Assembly: GCA_003343845.1 (NCBI GenBank)
Contig: QAKK01000030.1
Span: 1 to 50,340 of the forward strand
Source: Oscillospiraceae bacterium
GTDB taxonomy: Bacteria; Bacillota; Clostridia; Oscillospirales; CAG-272
Length of the DNA: 50,340 nucleotides
Reading direction: 5' to 3'
The translations under genes were made by a program, and so were the position numbers. This document shows, in pieces, positions 40,933 through 48,858 of the stretch. The notes below the pieces were generated by a model, which saw nothing but the letters and a program-made list of their open reading frames with translations, was not told the DNA's origin and did no database searches. Within the stretch, counting starts at the first letter, position 1; each line of letters starts with the position of its first letter.

Positions 40933-41850
40933 ATGGAAGCTATCAAGAATCGTTACGAATTTGTTGTCCTGTTTGACTGTGAGAACGGCAATCCCAACGG
41001 CGACCCCGATGCGGGCAATATGCCGCGCATCGACCCCGAGACCGGCCACGGTATCGTGACCGATGTTTGCCTCAAGCGCAAAATCCGCAACTATGTGGAG
41101 ACGGCAAAAGAGGATGAGGCAGGGCATCGCATCTTCATCAAGGAGAATGTCCCGCTCAACCGCAGTGAGGGCGAGGCATTCACCAAGGTCGGCATTGACA
41201 ATGCTGCCGATATGGAGAAAGAGGAACTCAAAAAGAAAATCAAGGCGGTGAAGGCGAAGGGTGTCGATGTGGATACGCTGGTCAGAGACTATCTCTGCGG
41301 CGAGTTCTTCGATATCCGCACCTTCGGCGCGGTGCTGACCACCTGCGTCAAGGGTGCGCTCAACTGCGGGCAGGTGCGCGGTCCGGTGCAGCTGTCCTTT
41401 GCCCGCAGCATCGATCCCATCGTGCCGCAGGAGCTGACTATCACGCGTACGGCAATCACCACCGAGGCGGATGCCGAAAAGAAGAACACCGAGAGGGGCA
41501 GAAAGTATGTCGTCCCCTACGGACTTTACCGCGCGGAGGGCTATGTTTCGGCAAACCTTGCCCGTAAAACAACCGGATTTTCCGAGGAGGACCTCGCGCT
41601 GCTCTGGCAGGCAATTCTGAACATGTTTGAATGCGACCATTCCGCCGCACGCGGCAAAATGGCTGTGCGTGAGCTGATTGTTTTCAAGCATGACAGCGAG
41701 CTCGGCAATGCGCCTGCGTACAAATTGTTTGACACGGTCAAGGTCGAGCGCATCGATGCGGAAAAGCCGCCGTGCGCGTATGCAGACTACAAGGTCAGCG
41801 TGGATGAGGCAGCCGTGCCTGCCGGTGTCACAGTCACCCGCATGGCATAA
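40933..41850 (+). CDS. cas7c: Type I-C Cas7 (Csd2) backbone subunit
   Basis: A 305-residue RAMP protein that polymerises along the crRNA to form the Cascade backbone. The start MEAIKNRYEFVVLFDCENGNPNGDPDAGNMPR, with NGNPNGDPD, is the Csd2/Cas7 hallmark, and VDTLVRDYLCGEFFDIRTFGAVL and GPVQLSFARSIDPI are further typical stretches. A ribosome site (GGAGG) lies within the last codons of cas8c, two bases separate the genes, and the stop shares one base with the cas4 start. Length is in the usual range (280-310). Confidence 0.95.
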   Translation: MEAIKNRYEFVVLFDCENGNPNGDPDAGNMPRIDPETGHGIVTDVCLKRKIRNYVETAKEDEAGHRIFIKENVPLNRSEGEAFTKVGIDNAADMEKEELKKKIKAVKAKGVDVDTLVRDYLCGEFFDIRTFGAVLTTCVKGALNCGQVRGPVQLSFARSIDPIVPQELTITRTAITTEADAEKKNTERGRKYVVPYGLYRAEGYVSANLARKTTGFSEEDLALLWQAILNMFECDHSAARGKMAVRELIVFKHDSELGNAPAYKLFDTVKVERIDAEKPPCAYADYKVSVDEAAVPAGVTVTRMA

Positions 41851-42518
41851 TGGCATACGCCGAGGAGGATTATCTGCAAATCAGCGGCATTCAGCACTTT
41901 GCGTTCTGCCGTCGCCAATGGGCATTGATTCACATCGAGGGGCAATGGGCGGAGAATGCGCGCACGGTCGGCGGTACGATCTTTCACGAGCGGGCGCATG
42001 ACGCCGGGCTTTCCGAGAAACGCGGCGATCTGCTGACCGTGCGCGGGCTGCGTGTATTTTCCGCAATGCTCGGCATCAGCGGCGAATGTGATGTCGTGGA
42101 GTTCCGTCGCGGGGCGGACGGCGTGCGCCTGCGGGACTATGACGGGCTGTGGCTGCCGATGCCTGTGGAGTACAAGAGCGGTACTGCCGACGCCGCGGGA
42201 GAGGCGGACAAACTGCAGCTCTGCCTGGAGGCGATGTGCCTGGAGGAGATGCTCGGCTGCCGGATTGACAGCGGTTATCTCTATTACGGCGAGGTGCGGC
42301 GGCGGGAGTCGGTTGCGATCGACGCGGCGCTGCGGAGTGCCGCCTGTGCCGCCGTCCGAGAGATGCACGCCTACATGCGCCGCGGGTACACGCCGCGGGT
42401 CAAGACCGGGCGGTTCTGCCGCGCCTGTTCCATGAAGGACATTTGCCTGCCTGCACTCTGCAAAGACCGGGATGTCTCTGCCTATATCCGGGAGACGATC
42501 GGGGAGGGGGACGCATGA
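41850..42518 (+). CDS. cas4: CRISPR-associated Cas4 exonuclease (adaptation)
   Basis: A 222-residue RecB-like nuclease that trims new spacers to size and selects for the PAM, working with Cas1-Cas2. LQISGIQHFAFCRRQW opens the domain, with Cys20. GECDVVEF and PVEYKSGT provide the nuclease Asp, Glu and Lys of the PD-(D/E)xK site. The C-terminal CRACSMKDIC (Cys190, Cys193, Cys199) completes the four-cysteine iron-sulfur cluster. Its ATG starts on the last base of the cas7 stop, and its stop overlaps cas1 by four bases. All expected active-site residues are present. Confidence 0.94.
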   Translation: MAYAEEDYLQISGIQHFAFCRRQWALIHIEGQWAENARTVGGTIFHERAHDAGLSEKRGDLLTVRGLRVFSAMLGISGECDVVEFRRGADGVRLRDYDGLWLPMPVEYKSGTADAAGEADKLQLCLEAMCLEEMLGCRIDSGYLYYGEVRRRESVAIDAALRSAACAAVREMHAYMRRGYTPRVKTGRFCRACSMKDICLPALCKDRDVSAYIRETIGEGDA

Positions 42519-43546
42519 AACACCTGTTGAATGCTTTGTACGTTCTGACGCCCGAAGCGTATCTGACGCTGGACGGCGAAAATGCAGTGGTCAAAAAAGA
42601 GGGCGATGAGATCGGACGGTTTCCATTGCACAGTCTGTCGCAGATCACCTGCTTTTCCTATATGGGCGCGAGCCCTGCGCTGATGGGCAAGTGTGCGCAG
42701 ATGCAGATCGAGCTGACCTTCTTTTCGCCGCGCGGGCGGTTTCTGGCACGTGCGTCCGGGATGGAGACCGGCAATGTGCTTTTGCGTCGGCGGCAGTACC
42801 GCATAGCCGATGATGCGGCGGAGAGCTTGGCGATCGCACAGAATTTCATTGTCGGCAAGCTGTACAACGCACGCTGGGTGCTGGAGCGCGGCGCGCGCGA
42901 CCATGCGCTCACGATGGACGCCGAGCGGCTGAAAGCCGTTTCGGTGCAGCTCCGTTGCTCGATCAATGCGGTCATGGCTTGCGGCGATGCGGATTCGCTG
43001 CGCGGCATCGAGGGCGAGGCGGCAAGCCTGTATTTTTCAGTGTTTGACGAGCTGATTTTGCGGGATGACGCGGCGTTCCGCTTCACGGTGCGCAGCCGCC
43101 GCCCGCCGCTCGACAATGTGAATGCGCTGCTGTCTTTTGCGTACAGTCTGCTGGCAAACGAATGTGCCGCTGCGTTGGAGGGTGTCGGGTTGGATCCCTC
43201 TGTCGGCATGCTGCACACCGACCGACCGGGGCGCAAGTCGCTGGCGCTGGATCTGATGGAAGAATTGCGCCCGCTTTTGGCGGATCGGTTTGTCCTCACC
43301 GGGATCAACAACCGCGTGTTTGCCTCCGCGCATTTTGACAAAAGCGACAGCGGTGCGGTTTCGCTGAACGATGCCGGACGGCGTGCGTTTTTGACCGCAT
43401 GGAAAAAGCGGCGGGATGAGACGATCACGCATCCGTTTCTCGGCGAGAAGCTGCCGTGGGGGTTGGTTCCGCATGTGCAGGCACTTTTGCTGGCGCGTAT
43501 GCTGCGCGGCGATGTGGACGCGTACCCGCCGTTTTTGTGGAAGTGA
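42515..43546 (+). CDS. cas1: Type I-C CRISPR integrase Cas1
   Basis: A 343-residue integrase that inserts spacers at the leader end of the array as a complex with Cas2. MKHLLNALYVLTPEAYLTLDGENAVVKKEGDEIGRFPL is the usual type I-C opening. Catalytic residues are expected in the helical C-domain, where ALEGVGLDPSVGMLHTDRPGRKSLALDLMEELRPL gives the conserved His with nearby Asp and Glu. RDHALTMDAERLKAV lies before it. ATG 42515 follows GGGGAGGGGG and overlaps the cas4 stop. No disruption is seen. Confidence 0.95.
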   Translation: MKHLLNALYVLTPEAYLTLDGENAVVKKEGDEIGRFPLHSLSQITCFSYMGASPALMGKCAQMQIELTFFSPRGRFLARASGMETGNVLLRRRQYRIADDAAESLAIAQNFIVGKLYNARWVLERGARDHALTMDAERLKAVSVQLRCSINAVMACGDADSLRGIEGEAASLYFSVFDELILRDDAAFRFTVRSRRPPLDNVNALLSFAYSLLANECAAALEGVGLDPSVGMLHTDRPGRKSLALDLMEELRPLLADRFVLTGINNRVFASAHFDKSDSGAVSLNDAGRRAFLTAWKKRRDETITHPFLGEKLPWGLVPHVQALLLARMLRGDVDAYPPFLWK

Positions 43547-43553
43547 GGCTGTT

Positions 43554-43844
43554 ATGCTGGTATTGATTACATATGATGTCAACACTGGGGATGTCGGCGG
43601 CAGAAAGCGCCTGCGTAAGGTGGCGAATGAGTGTCGTGATTACGGGCAGCGCGTGCAGAACAGCGTGTTCGAGTGCGTGCTGGATGCGGCGCAGTACCGC
43701 ATGGTCAAGCATCGCCTTGAGGGGCTCATCAACCCGGAGAAGGACAGCCTGCGCTTTTACAATCTTGGGAATAACTATCAGAACCGCGTTGAGCATATCG
43801 GCGCCAAGCCGACCTATGCGCCGGAGGGGCTGCTGATGCTTTGA
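43554..43844 (+). CDS. cas2: CRISPR-associated Cas2
   Basis: A 96-residue ferredoxin-fold protein that bridges Cas1 dimers during spacer integration. MLVLITYDVNTGDVGGRKRLRKVANECRDYGQRVQNSVFECVLD is the standard Cas2 pattern, with Asp8 in the first strand. The C-terminal segment IENPEKDSLRFYNLG-like (here INPEKDSLRFYNLG) is typical of type I-C. The start at 43554 lies seven bases after the cas1 stop. It ends the cas operon and is followed by a strong hairpin. Confidence 0.95.
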   Translation: MLVLITYDVNTGDVGGRKRLRKVANECRDYGQRVQNSVFECVLDAAQYRMVKHRLEGLINPEKDSLRFYNLGNNYQNRVEHIGAKPTYAPEGLLML

Positions 43845-43845
43845 C

Positions 43846-43894
43846 GCGGTGCGAAGCGGGAGCGGACATGGATTCCCGGGGCGCTTCGCACCGC
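43846..43894 (+). terminator. Hairpin after cas2
   Basis: GCGGTGCGAAGCG (43846-43858) pairs with CGCTTCGCACCGC (43882-43894). No long T tract follows, so it may be an RNA-stabilising or rho-like end as much as a terminator. Confidence 0.5.
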
Positions 43895-43923
43895 TGAAAA
43901 ACGGCTGAAAACCACGTTTTCGG

Positions 43924-43952
43924 TTGAAATAGCGTGGTAAAACAAGTATAAT
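43924..43952 (+). promoter_or_regulatory. CRISPR leader promoter for pre-crRNA
   Basis: TTGAAA (43924-43929), 17 bases, TATAAT (43947-43952), 70 bases before the first repeat, in an AT-rich leader between cas2 and the array. This fixes transcription of the array in the + direction. Confidence 0.7.
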
Positions 43953-44021
43953 GTAAGCAAACATACATCTGATTTGGTAAAGTTGCAAAAATAGGAGCAA
44001 ACCAAGTTGTACATGTTTGCC

Positions 44022-44391
44022 GTCGCACCCCGCACGGGGTGCGTGGATTGAAATTCATTGTGGCGTTCGGCGGCACGGAAGCTGTCGCGTGTCGCACCCC
44101 GCACGGGGTGCGTGGATTGAAATGATGCTGCCTATGCGCTGTGTGACATAGGCACGGCGTCGCACCCCGCACGGGGTGCGTGGATTGAAATATGGCGCAT
44201 GCTATCCTGTAGCATCTGCGGAGCGTCGCACCCCGCACGGGGTGCGTGGATTGAAATTCGGTGGCTTTGAAACCCTTGTAACGCTGATCGAAGTCGCACC
44301 CCGCACGGGGTGTGTGGATTGAAATATTCTCCTTCCAGTGCGTCAAGCACTCTGTTTCGGTCGCACCCCGCACGGGGTGCGTGGATTGAAA
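44022..44391 (+). CRISPR. Type I-C CRISPR array, six repeats and five spacers
   Basis: The 32-base repeat starts GTCGCACCCCGCACGGGG and ends TGCGTGGATTGAAA, with a GCACCCC/GGGGTGC stem, typical of type I-C. Repeats begin at 44022, 44091, 44159, 44225, 44293 and 44360. Spacers are 37, 36, 34, 36 and 35 bases. A T follows repeats 1-5 and could be counted as a 33rd repeat base; repeat 6 is followed by G. Repeat 5 has one C-to-T change in its stem. The leader lies on the left, so the newest spacer is at 44054-44090. I saw no match of a spacer elsewhere in the window, judged by eye. Confidence 0.97.
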
Positions 44392-44456
44392 GAAGTGGGT
44401 ACAAGGCTGGCACGGTACCAAACTTAAAAAGCTGTTTTGTGTTAAGCTTGGCTGAC

Positions 44457-44495
44457 GAAAAGAGCCCCCGACGCGATGCGTCGTGGGCTCTTTTC
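44457..44495. terminator. Hairpin terminator between the array and the CD1247-domain gene
   Basis: GAAAAGAGCCC.CGACGC pairs with GCGTCG.GGGCTCTTTTC. It can stop both the array transcript and the leftward gene. It is similar to the fucO terminator at 34479 and belongs to a longer repeat that includes the DNA from about 44400. Confidence 0.8.
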
Positions 44496-44506
44496 AATCT
44501 TCTTGC

Positions 44507-44935
44507 TTACTCTGCGTCGGTCTCGGGGGAATCGAGGCAGTCGAAATGCTCCTGGCAGGCAGGGCAAACGAGGTCGCGGGGATCGCAGGTCTCGTCGAAG
44601 CAGACGGTCTCGCCGCAGTGCGGGCAGACAGCCTCATAGAAGCCTTCGCAGTCTTCATCGCATTCGTCGCAGTCGCCGTCGCACTCAAAATCGTCGTCGT
44701 CCTCGTCTTCATCCTCGTCGCAGAGGTATTCCTCAACTTCGCCGAGGTCTTCATCCAACTCTTCAACGTAGTCGTTGAGCGTTGCGACATCGCCGCCGAG
44801 GTCGGACAGATCGTTTGCCATCTCGTCGAGCGTCTCGACGACAGCCTTCAGCAGCTTGCCCTCCGGCTTGGTTTCATCGAGGGTGAGACCCTCCAGCAGA
44901 CCCTTCAGATATGCGGTCTTTTCGGTAATTGTCAT
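44507..44935 (-). CDS. CD1247-domain acidic zinc-ribbon protein
   Basis: A 142-residue protein. The first 70 residues (MTITEKTAYLKGLLEGLTLDETKPEGKLL...) form the helical domain that I know as the CD1247 N-terminal domain of Clostridia. It is followed by a very acidic linker of Asp and Glu (CDEDEDEDDDDFECDGDCDE, about residues 78-97) and a zinc-ribbon-like end with CPHCGETVCFDE and VCPACQEHFDC. ATG 44935 follows GGAGG. The family is widespread in Clostridia but has no known function; the acidic, cysteine-rich part may bind metal. It is not related to the neighbouring CRISPR genes. Confidence 0.82.
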   Translation of the reverse strand: MTITEKTAYLKGLLEGLTLDETKPEGKLLKAVVETLDEMANDLSDLGGDVATLNDYVEELDEDLGEVEEYLCDEDEDEDDDDFECDGDCDECDEDCEGFYEAVCPHCGETVCFDETCDPRDLVCPACQEHFDCLDSPETDAE

Positions 44936-44999
44936 GGTTGTATCCTCCAATATTCAGTATTCATTCGGCAAAAGCCGACGTTTTCAAACAGAATCGAAC

Positions 45000-45030
45000 A
45001 AAAAGTGCCGTGAAAACCCGGCACTTTTCT
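45000..45030 (-). terminator. efp terminator
   Basis: AAAAAGTGCCG pairs with CGGCACTTTT; the T tract lies on the minus strand, just after the efp stop. Confidence 0.85.
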
Positions 45031-45034
45031 TGTG

Positions 45035-45592
45035 TTATGCTCTGGACAGGTACTCGCCGGTTCTCGTGTCGACCTTGAGAATATCGCCGGTGTTGACAAA
45101 CAGCGGAACCTTGATGACTGCGCCGGTCTCCAGCGTAGCGGGCTTGGTGGTACCGGTAGCGGTATCGCCCTTGAAGCCGGGCTCGGTGTCGGTGACTTCG
45201 AGCTCAACGAACGTGGGGGGTTCAACGCCGAAGACGTTGCCCTTGTAGGAAACGATGCGGCACATCATATTCTCCTTGACAAAACGGAAGTCGTCGCCGA
45301 GCTTGTCTGCGTTGATGGGGAGCTGATCATAGGTCTCCATGTCCATGAAATAGTAGAGCTCGCCGTCGTTGTAGAGGTACTGCATGTCCTTGCGCTCTAC
45401 ATAAGCGTTCTCAAACTTGTCGGTCGGGCTGAACGTTCTCTCAACGACCGCGCCGGTGATAACATTCTTCAGCTTGGTGCGGACGAAAGCCGCGCCCTTG
45501 CCGGGCTTTACATGCTGGAACTCAACGACCTGAAGCACGTTGCCGTCCATCTCAAACGTAACGCCGTTTTTGAAATCTCCTGCTACTACCAT
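45035..45592 (-). CDS. efp: Elongation factor P
   Basis: A 185-residue factor, exactly the family's usual length, which binds between the E and P sites of stalled ribosomes and helps form peptide bonds at proline runs. The N-terminal KOW-like domain has VVAGDFKNGVTFEMDGNVLQVVEFQHVKPGKGAAFVRTKLKN. The modified residue position is the Lys in PGKG. The OB domains follow, ending in GDTATGTTKPATLETGAVIKVPLFVNTGDILKVDTRTGEYLSRA, the EF-P signature region. ATG 45592 follows AAGGA; the upstream ORF extension has no ribosome site. It lies behind a Xaa-Pro peptidase, a frequent pairing, but a terminator separates them. Confidence 0.97.
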   Translation of the reverse strand: MVVAGDFKNGVTFEMDGNVLQVVEFQHVKPGKGAAFVRTKLKNVITGAVVERTFSPTDKFENAYVERKDMQYLYNDGELYYFMDMETYDQLPINADKLGDDFRFVKENMMCRIVSYKGNVFGVEPPTFVELEVTDTEPGFKGDTATGTTKPATLETGAVIKVPLFVNTGDILKVDTRTGEYLSRA

Positions 45593-45750
45593 AAATATAA
45601 ATCCTTCCCAACGACCGATGGTTTTATAGAATATAGGCAGAGGCGCGAGGTCGTCGTCGCTCAAACTCAGCCAGTATAATACAGCTTATTCTACCCTATT
45701 TTTGCCCGGATTGCAAGAGGTTTTTGCAAAAAAGTCCGTCCCGCACACAA

Positions 45751-45779
45751 AAAAAACGGCGGGAGAACCGCCGTTTTTT
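45751..45779. terminator. Terminator after the peptidase/28-residue ORF
   Basis: A 12-base stem AAAAAACGGCGG/CCGCCGTTTTTT with a five-base GAGAA loop, effective in either direction. Confidence 0.9.
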
Positions 45780-45783
45780 GCGT

Positions 45784-45870
45784 TTACTTGTCCAGCCACT
45801 TGAAAAGTGCGACACAGAGCGCGACTTCCAGGGCGAAGAAAGCGGCGAACGCCGCGATCAGCCGCTTCAT
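45784..45870 (-). CDS. Candidate 28-residue membrane peptide
   Basis: A short ORF starting three bases after the stop of the Xaa-Pro peptidase gene and ending five bases before a strong terminator, so it fills the 3' end of the transcript exactly. The product has a basic start (MKRL), one hydrophobic helix of about 18 residues (IAAFAAFFALEVALCVAL) and a charged end (FKWLDK), a plausible single-span membrane peptide. It lacks a strong ribosome site of its own (GAGCTG upstream), so it would depend on coupling to the peptidase. I do not recognise it. Confidence 0.5.
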   Translation of the reverse strand: MKRLIAAFAAFFALEVALCVALFKWLDK

Positions 45871-45873
45871 CGT

Positions 45874-46941
45874 TCAGAACAGCTCGATGAGCTCTTTCGG
45901 GGAGTGGGTGAGCGAGGTGACCGTGTCGTCGTGCGCCCAAACCATGTCCTCAATGCGGCAGCCGTACTTACCCGCGAGGTAGATGCCCGGCTCGACCGTG
46001 ATGACGTGCCCGTTCTCGAAGAAGTCTGCGGAGCGGGGCGCGAAGTTCGGCGCCTCGTGGATCTCCAGACCGACGCTGTGCCCGAGCGAGTGACCGAACG
46101 CACCGTGGTAGCCCGCATCTTCGATGATGTCGCGTGCGATCGCATCGACGGCGGCGCATTTCATGCCGACCTTGGCGCCTTCAATGGCGGAGACCTGCGC
46201 CTTGAGCACCGTGTTGTAGAGGCGCTTCATCTCCTCGTCCGCCTTGCCGATGCAGACCGTGCGGGTCATGTCGGAATGGTAGCCGTCCACGATGCAGCCG
46301 TAGTCCATCGTGAGGAAGCCGCGCTCCAGCTTCCGGTTGCGCGGCACGCCGTGCGGCAGGGAAGAGGCGCTGCCCGACACGCAGATCGTGTCAAAGCTCT
46401 TGTCCTCGCCGCCGTGCTTGCGCATGAAGTATTCCAGCTCGGTGGCGACCTCGATCTCGGTCATCTCGGGCGTGATGACCGAGAGAATGTGCGTGAATGC
46501 ATCGTCGGTGATCTTCTGCGCGGCGCACATCTTGTCCACTTCTTCTTTATCCTTGACGCGGCGCATCTGCTCGATCACGCCGCGCGAGGTGACGAAGTCC
46601 ACGCCGAGCGCGTCCTTCAGCTTTTCATGCTCGGCATAAGTGATGCGCGCCTCCTCAAAGGCGACGGTCTTCACACCCTCGCGGGCGCAGACGTCACGCA
46701 TGTAGGTCGCCATTTCCGCACCGCGGGCGGGGGTGACGATCTCAAAGCCGGCGGGCGCGAGCTTCTGTGCCGCCTCGACATAGCGGAAGTCGGTGACGAT
46801 GTGCGCGCTTTTCTGCGTTACGAGGACGTAGCCGTCGGTGAAGCGGAAGCCGCTGATGTAATACTGGTTGAGGACATCGGTGATGACGATCGCGTCTGCA
46901 AACGGCGCGATCTTTGCACGAAGTTTTTCTGCACGGGTCAT
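45874..46941 (-). CDS. Xaa-Pro aminopeptidase/dipeptidase (M24B family)
   Basis: A 355-residue metallopeptidase that removes the N-terminal residue next to proline or splits Xaa-Pro dipeptides. The creatinase-like N-domain (about 1-125) precedes the pita-bread catalytic domain. The five metal ligands are readable: the Asp in LTMDYGCIVDGYHSDMTRT (two Asp), the His in GHSLGHSVGLEIHEAPN, and the Glu residues in VITVEPGIY and CRIEDMV. Length matches clostridial PepQ/YpdF proteins. ATG 46941 follows AAAGGAG. efp is downstream in the same direction but behind a terminator. Confidence 0.93.
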   Translation of the reverse strand: MTRAEKLRAKIAPFADAIVITDVLNQYYISGFRFTDGYVLVTQKSAHIVTDFRYVEAAQKLAPAGFEIVTPARGAEMATYMRDVCAREGVKTVAFEEARITYAEHEKLKDALGVDFVTSRGVIEQMRRVKDKEEVDKMCAAQKITDDAFTHILSVITPEMTEIEVATELEYFMRKHGGEDKSFDTICVSGSASSLPHGVPRNRKLERGFLTMDYGCIVDGYHSDMTRTVCIGKADEEMKRLYNTVLKAQVSAIEGAKVGMKCAAVDAIARDIIEDAGYHGAFGHSLGHSVGLEIHEAPNFAPRSADFFENGHVITVEPGIYLAGKYGCRIEDMVWAHDDTVTSLTHSPKELIELF

Positions 46942-47054
46942 AATCTATTTTCTCCTTTGAATTGATTTTTGTCGATGGAAGGATTGCTGCTGCCAAGCGA
47001 GCGTACCATGCATGAATTATGCGGACCGGCGTCCCCGACGGTCCGTAACTTTCC

Positions 47055-47915
47055 TCACTTCATCGCGAGGTAACACTGCTTCATGGTGAGGGCGTCCTCT
47101 GCCATGGTACCGGCGGATTCGCAGATGATGCGCGGGCAGAGGTTCTCGCGCACGAGCGTTTCCATCAGCGGCTCAAAGTCGGGACCGTAGAGCGTGTCGG
47201 CAAAGGTCAGATGCCGCTTTTCGCCTGCCGCCGTCCACTCGATCTTGGAAAAGTGGCAGTGCATGTAGCGTGCCTTGTCGTCGCCGAGCACCTCGGCAAC
47301 GCGGTCAAACAGCGCGCGGTAGGCGTCCGCGTCCGGGAACACGCCGCCGCATTCCCTTGCATTCAGATGCCCGAAATCGACGACCGGCGAGAGCCGCGCG
47401 TCCATCTTGCAGAGCGTCAGTACCTCGTCGAGCGTGCCGAGCTGGTTCTGCTTGCCCATGGTTTCCACGCCGAGCGAAATCGGCACGTCGCCGACCCGCT
47501 CGAGCGTTTTATACAGGGTGTCGGCGGAGAGGCGCATCGCCTCCTCGCGGCTGATCTTGCCCGCCGAGCCGCAGTGGATCACGATCTCGTTGGCGCCGAG
47601 CAGCCCCGCCGCCCACAGGCTTTCTTCAATATAGTCAATGCTTTTCAGCCGCTTTTCGGGATCGATGCCCGAAAGCGAGATGAAATACGGCGTGTGCAGC
47701 GACATCTCGATGCCGCATGCCCGTGCCGCCTCGCCGACCTCGGCAAGCGATTTTTCACCGGCGGAAATGCCGTTGCCCGCCTCATATTCATAGGCGTCCA
47801 GCCCCACGCTTTGCAGCCAGGCGGGCGCTTGCTTGGTGCTTTTGTTGCCGGCGGTGTAAAAGCTCTCGCTGTTGCCGCCCGGTCCGAAATGCGGGCAGGT
47901 GCGTTTGTTGATCAC
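47055..47915 (-). CDS. Endonuclease IV-like TIM-barrel protein (AP endonuclease family 2)
   Basis: A 286-residue TIM barrel of the Nfo/xylose isomerase-like superfamily. Readable strand ends with metal-type ligands are SLHTPYFISLSG, VIHCGSAGKIS, LGVETMGKQNQLG, VVDFGHLNAREC and YMHCHFSKIEW, with ICESAGTM at the end. This set (H, H, E, D, H, H, E) is what endonuclease IV uses for three zinc ions, so it may repair abasic sites. Its length and some loops differ from canonical Nfo, and relatives are often annotated only as deoxyribonuclease IV-like. The start is a GTG at 47915 behind AAAGGAG, overlapping the HAD gene stop by four bases. Confidence 0.8.
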   Translation of the reverse strand: MINKRTCPHFGPGGNSESFYTAGNKSTKQAPAWLQSVGLDAYEYEAGNGISAGEKSLAEVGEAARACGIEMSLHTPYFISLSGIDPEKRLKSIDYIEESLWAAGLLGANEIVIHCGSAGKISREEAMRLSADTLYKTLERVGDVPISLGVETMGKQNQLGTLDEVLTLCKMDARLSPVVDFGHLNARECGGVFPDADAYRALFDRVAEVLGDDKARYMHCHFSKIEWTAAGEKRHLTFADTLYGPDFEPLMETLVRENLCPRIICESAGTMAEDALTMKQCYLAMK

Positions 47916-48424
47916 TGGTTTTCTCCTTTATGGGCTCGCCGATAGGCGGCGAGAAACGGTTTTTCAAGGGCGCGCTTGCAGCGGAAGAACAGCGTCTTCT
48001 TATCGCGGATGGGCGGCACGATGATGCAGGGAACGCCGAGGCGGCGCGCCGACCAGCAGTCGGTCAGCAGCTGATCGCCCAGCACCGCACAGGCGTTCTT
48101 CTCCGCGCCGAGCGCGCGGAGCGCGTCCAGATAACGGGCGGTGGAGGGCTTTTTTGCATCGGCGTAGGCGACAAGCCCGAGCGGCGCGTTGTAGGTCTCC
48201 ACGCGCGCGGGGGTGTTGTTGGAGATCAGCGCCACGGCGATGCCCGCCTCCCGGAGTGACTGCACCCATGCGCGGATCTCTTCGTTCGGCACGGCGTCCT
48301 CATAGGGGGAGAGCGTGTTGTCGATGTCGCAGAGCAGGGCGCGTATACGGTTTTTGTGTAGAAATTCCGGCGTGATGTCCGCCGCACGGGCAAACATGAA
48401 GTCGGGGGTCAGCGTTCGGTTCAC
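47912..48424 (-). CDS. YqeG-type HAD phosphatase (subfamily IIIA)
   Basis: A 170-residue HAD-superfamily phosphatase matching the YqeG family. The nucleophile motif I is ALLCDIDNTLSPYED (DxDxT), motif II is VALISNN, and later KKPSTARYLDALRALG plus AVLGDQLLTDCW give the Lys and acidic motif III/IV. Some YqeG-type proteins act on phosphatidylglycerophosphate, but the family is largely uncharacterised. I chose a GTG at 48424 six bases after CAGGAG; the 43 codons upstream in frame do not look conserved. It overlaps the TIM-barrel gene, so both share one leftward transcript. Confidence 0.85.
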   Translation of the reverse strand: MNRTLTPDFMFARAADITPEFLHKNRIRALLCDIDNTLSPYEDAVPNEEIRAWVQSLREAGIAVALISNNTPARVETYNAPLGLVAYADAKKPSTARYLDALRALGAEKNACAVLGDQLLTDCWSARRLGVPCIIVPPIRDKKTLFFRCKRALEKPFLAAYRRAHKGENQ

Positions 48425-48537
48425 GGGCAACTCCTGTATCGGCTTGATTTCGTATGCAATTCTACCATATTTCGCGCCGCTTTTCAAGCGCGTTGTTGTA
48501 GGAAACCCGCAAAAAATGAAAAAATCGCAAAAAAGGG

Positions 48538-48566
48538 TTGACAAAGCAGGCATGCGGTGCTATGAT
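48538..48566 (+). promoter_or_regulatory. Promoter of the lysine transporter operon
   Basis: TTGACA (48538-48543), 17 bases, TATGAT (48561-48566), directly ahead of the lysine riboswitch. Confidence 0.85.
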
Positions 48567-48577
48567 TGAGCCATAAT

Positions 48578-48821
48578 TTGATAGAGGCGCGGAGATCATC
48601 AGTAGCGCAGGTTCGGCTCACCGAGGCTTTGGACTGTGTGAAAGGGAGATTCGCCGAAATGGAAACGGGCGGTGCCGTTTACCGTTGGGCTGCGGGAGAA
48701 CATGTCGCAGACTGTCGCTTCGAATTTGCGGAGCGGAGGGCTATTGGGTTTAACTTGTTACATATCTTACCCGGGACAGATGTTGTGATTAGCGACCGTA
48801 GCCTACGCTGCGGTCGCTTTT
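48578..48821 (+). promoter_or_regulatory. Lysine riboswitch (L box) with terminator platform
   Basis: Conserved lysine-aptamer blocks appear in order: GATAGAGGCGCGG, AGTAGCGC, GTGAAAGGGAG, CGCCGAAATGG, GGGCTGCGGGAGAACATG (the AGA/CTGTCG region follows as CAGACTGTCGC) and GGAGGGCTATTGGG. The aptamer ends near 48755. After it come about 35 bases and the terminator hairpin. Bound lysine should favour the terminator and shut the transporter genes off, the normal mode for transcriptional L boxes. This identifies the cargo of the ABC transporter as lysine. Confidence 0.9.
48791..48821 (+). terminator. Riboswitch terminator
   Basis: AGCGACCGTAGC pairs with GCTGCGGTCGCT around a CTAC loop, with one mismatch or bulge, followed by TTTT. 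It forms the lysine-bound off state of the riboswitch. Confidence 0.85.
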
Positions 48822-48858
48822 AATTTCCCATTTTCAAAAACAGAAAGGAAAAAAGACC

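Noticed and set aside
43729..44421. Minus-strand frames through the CRISPR array with repeated FQSTHPVRGAT-type peptides
   Set aside because: The repeated peptide is only the translation of CRISPR repeats; this is a known annotation artefact.
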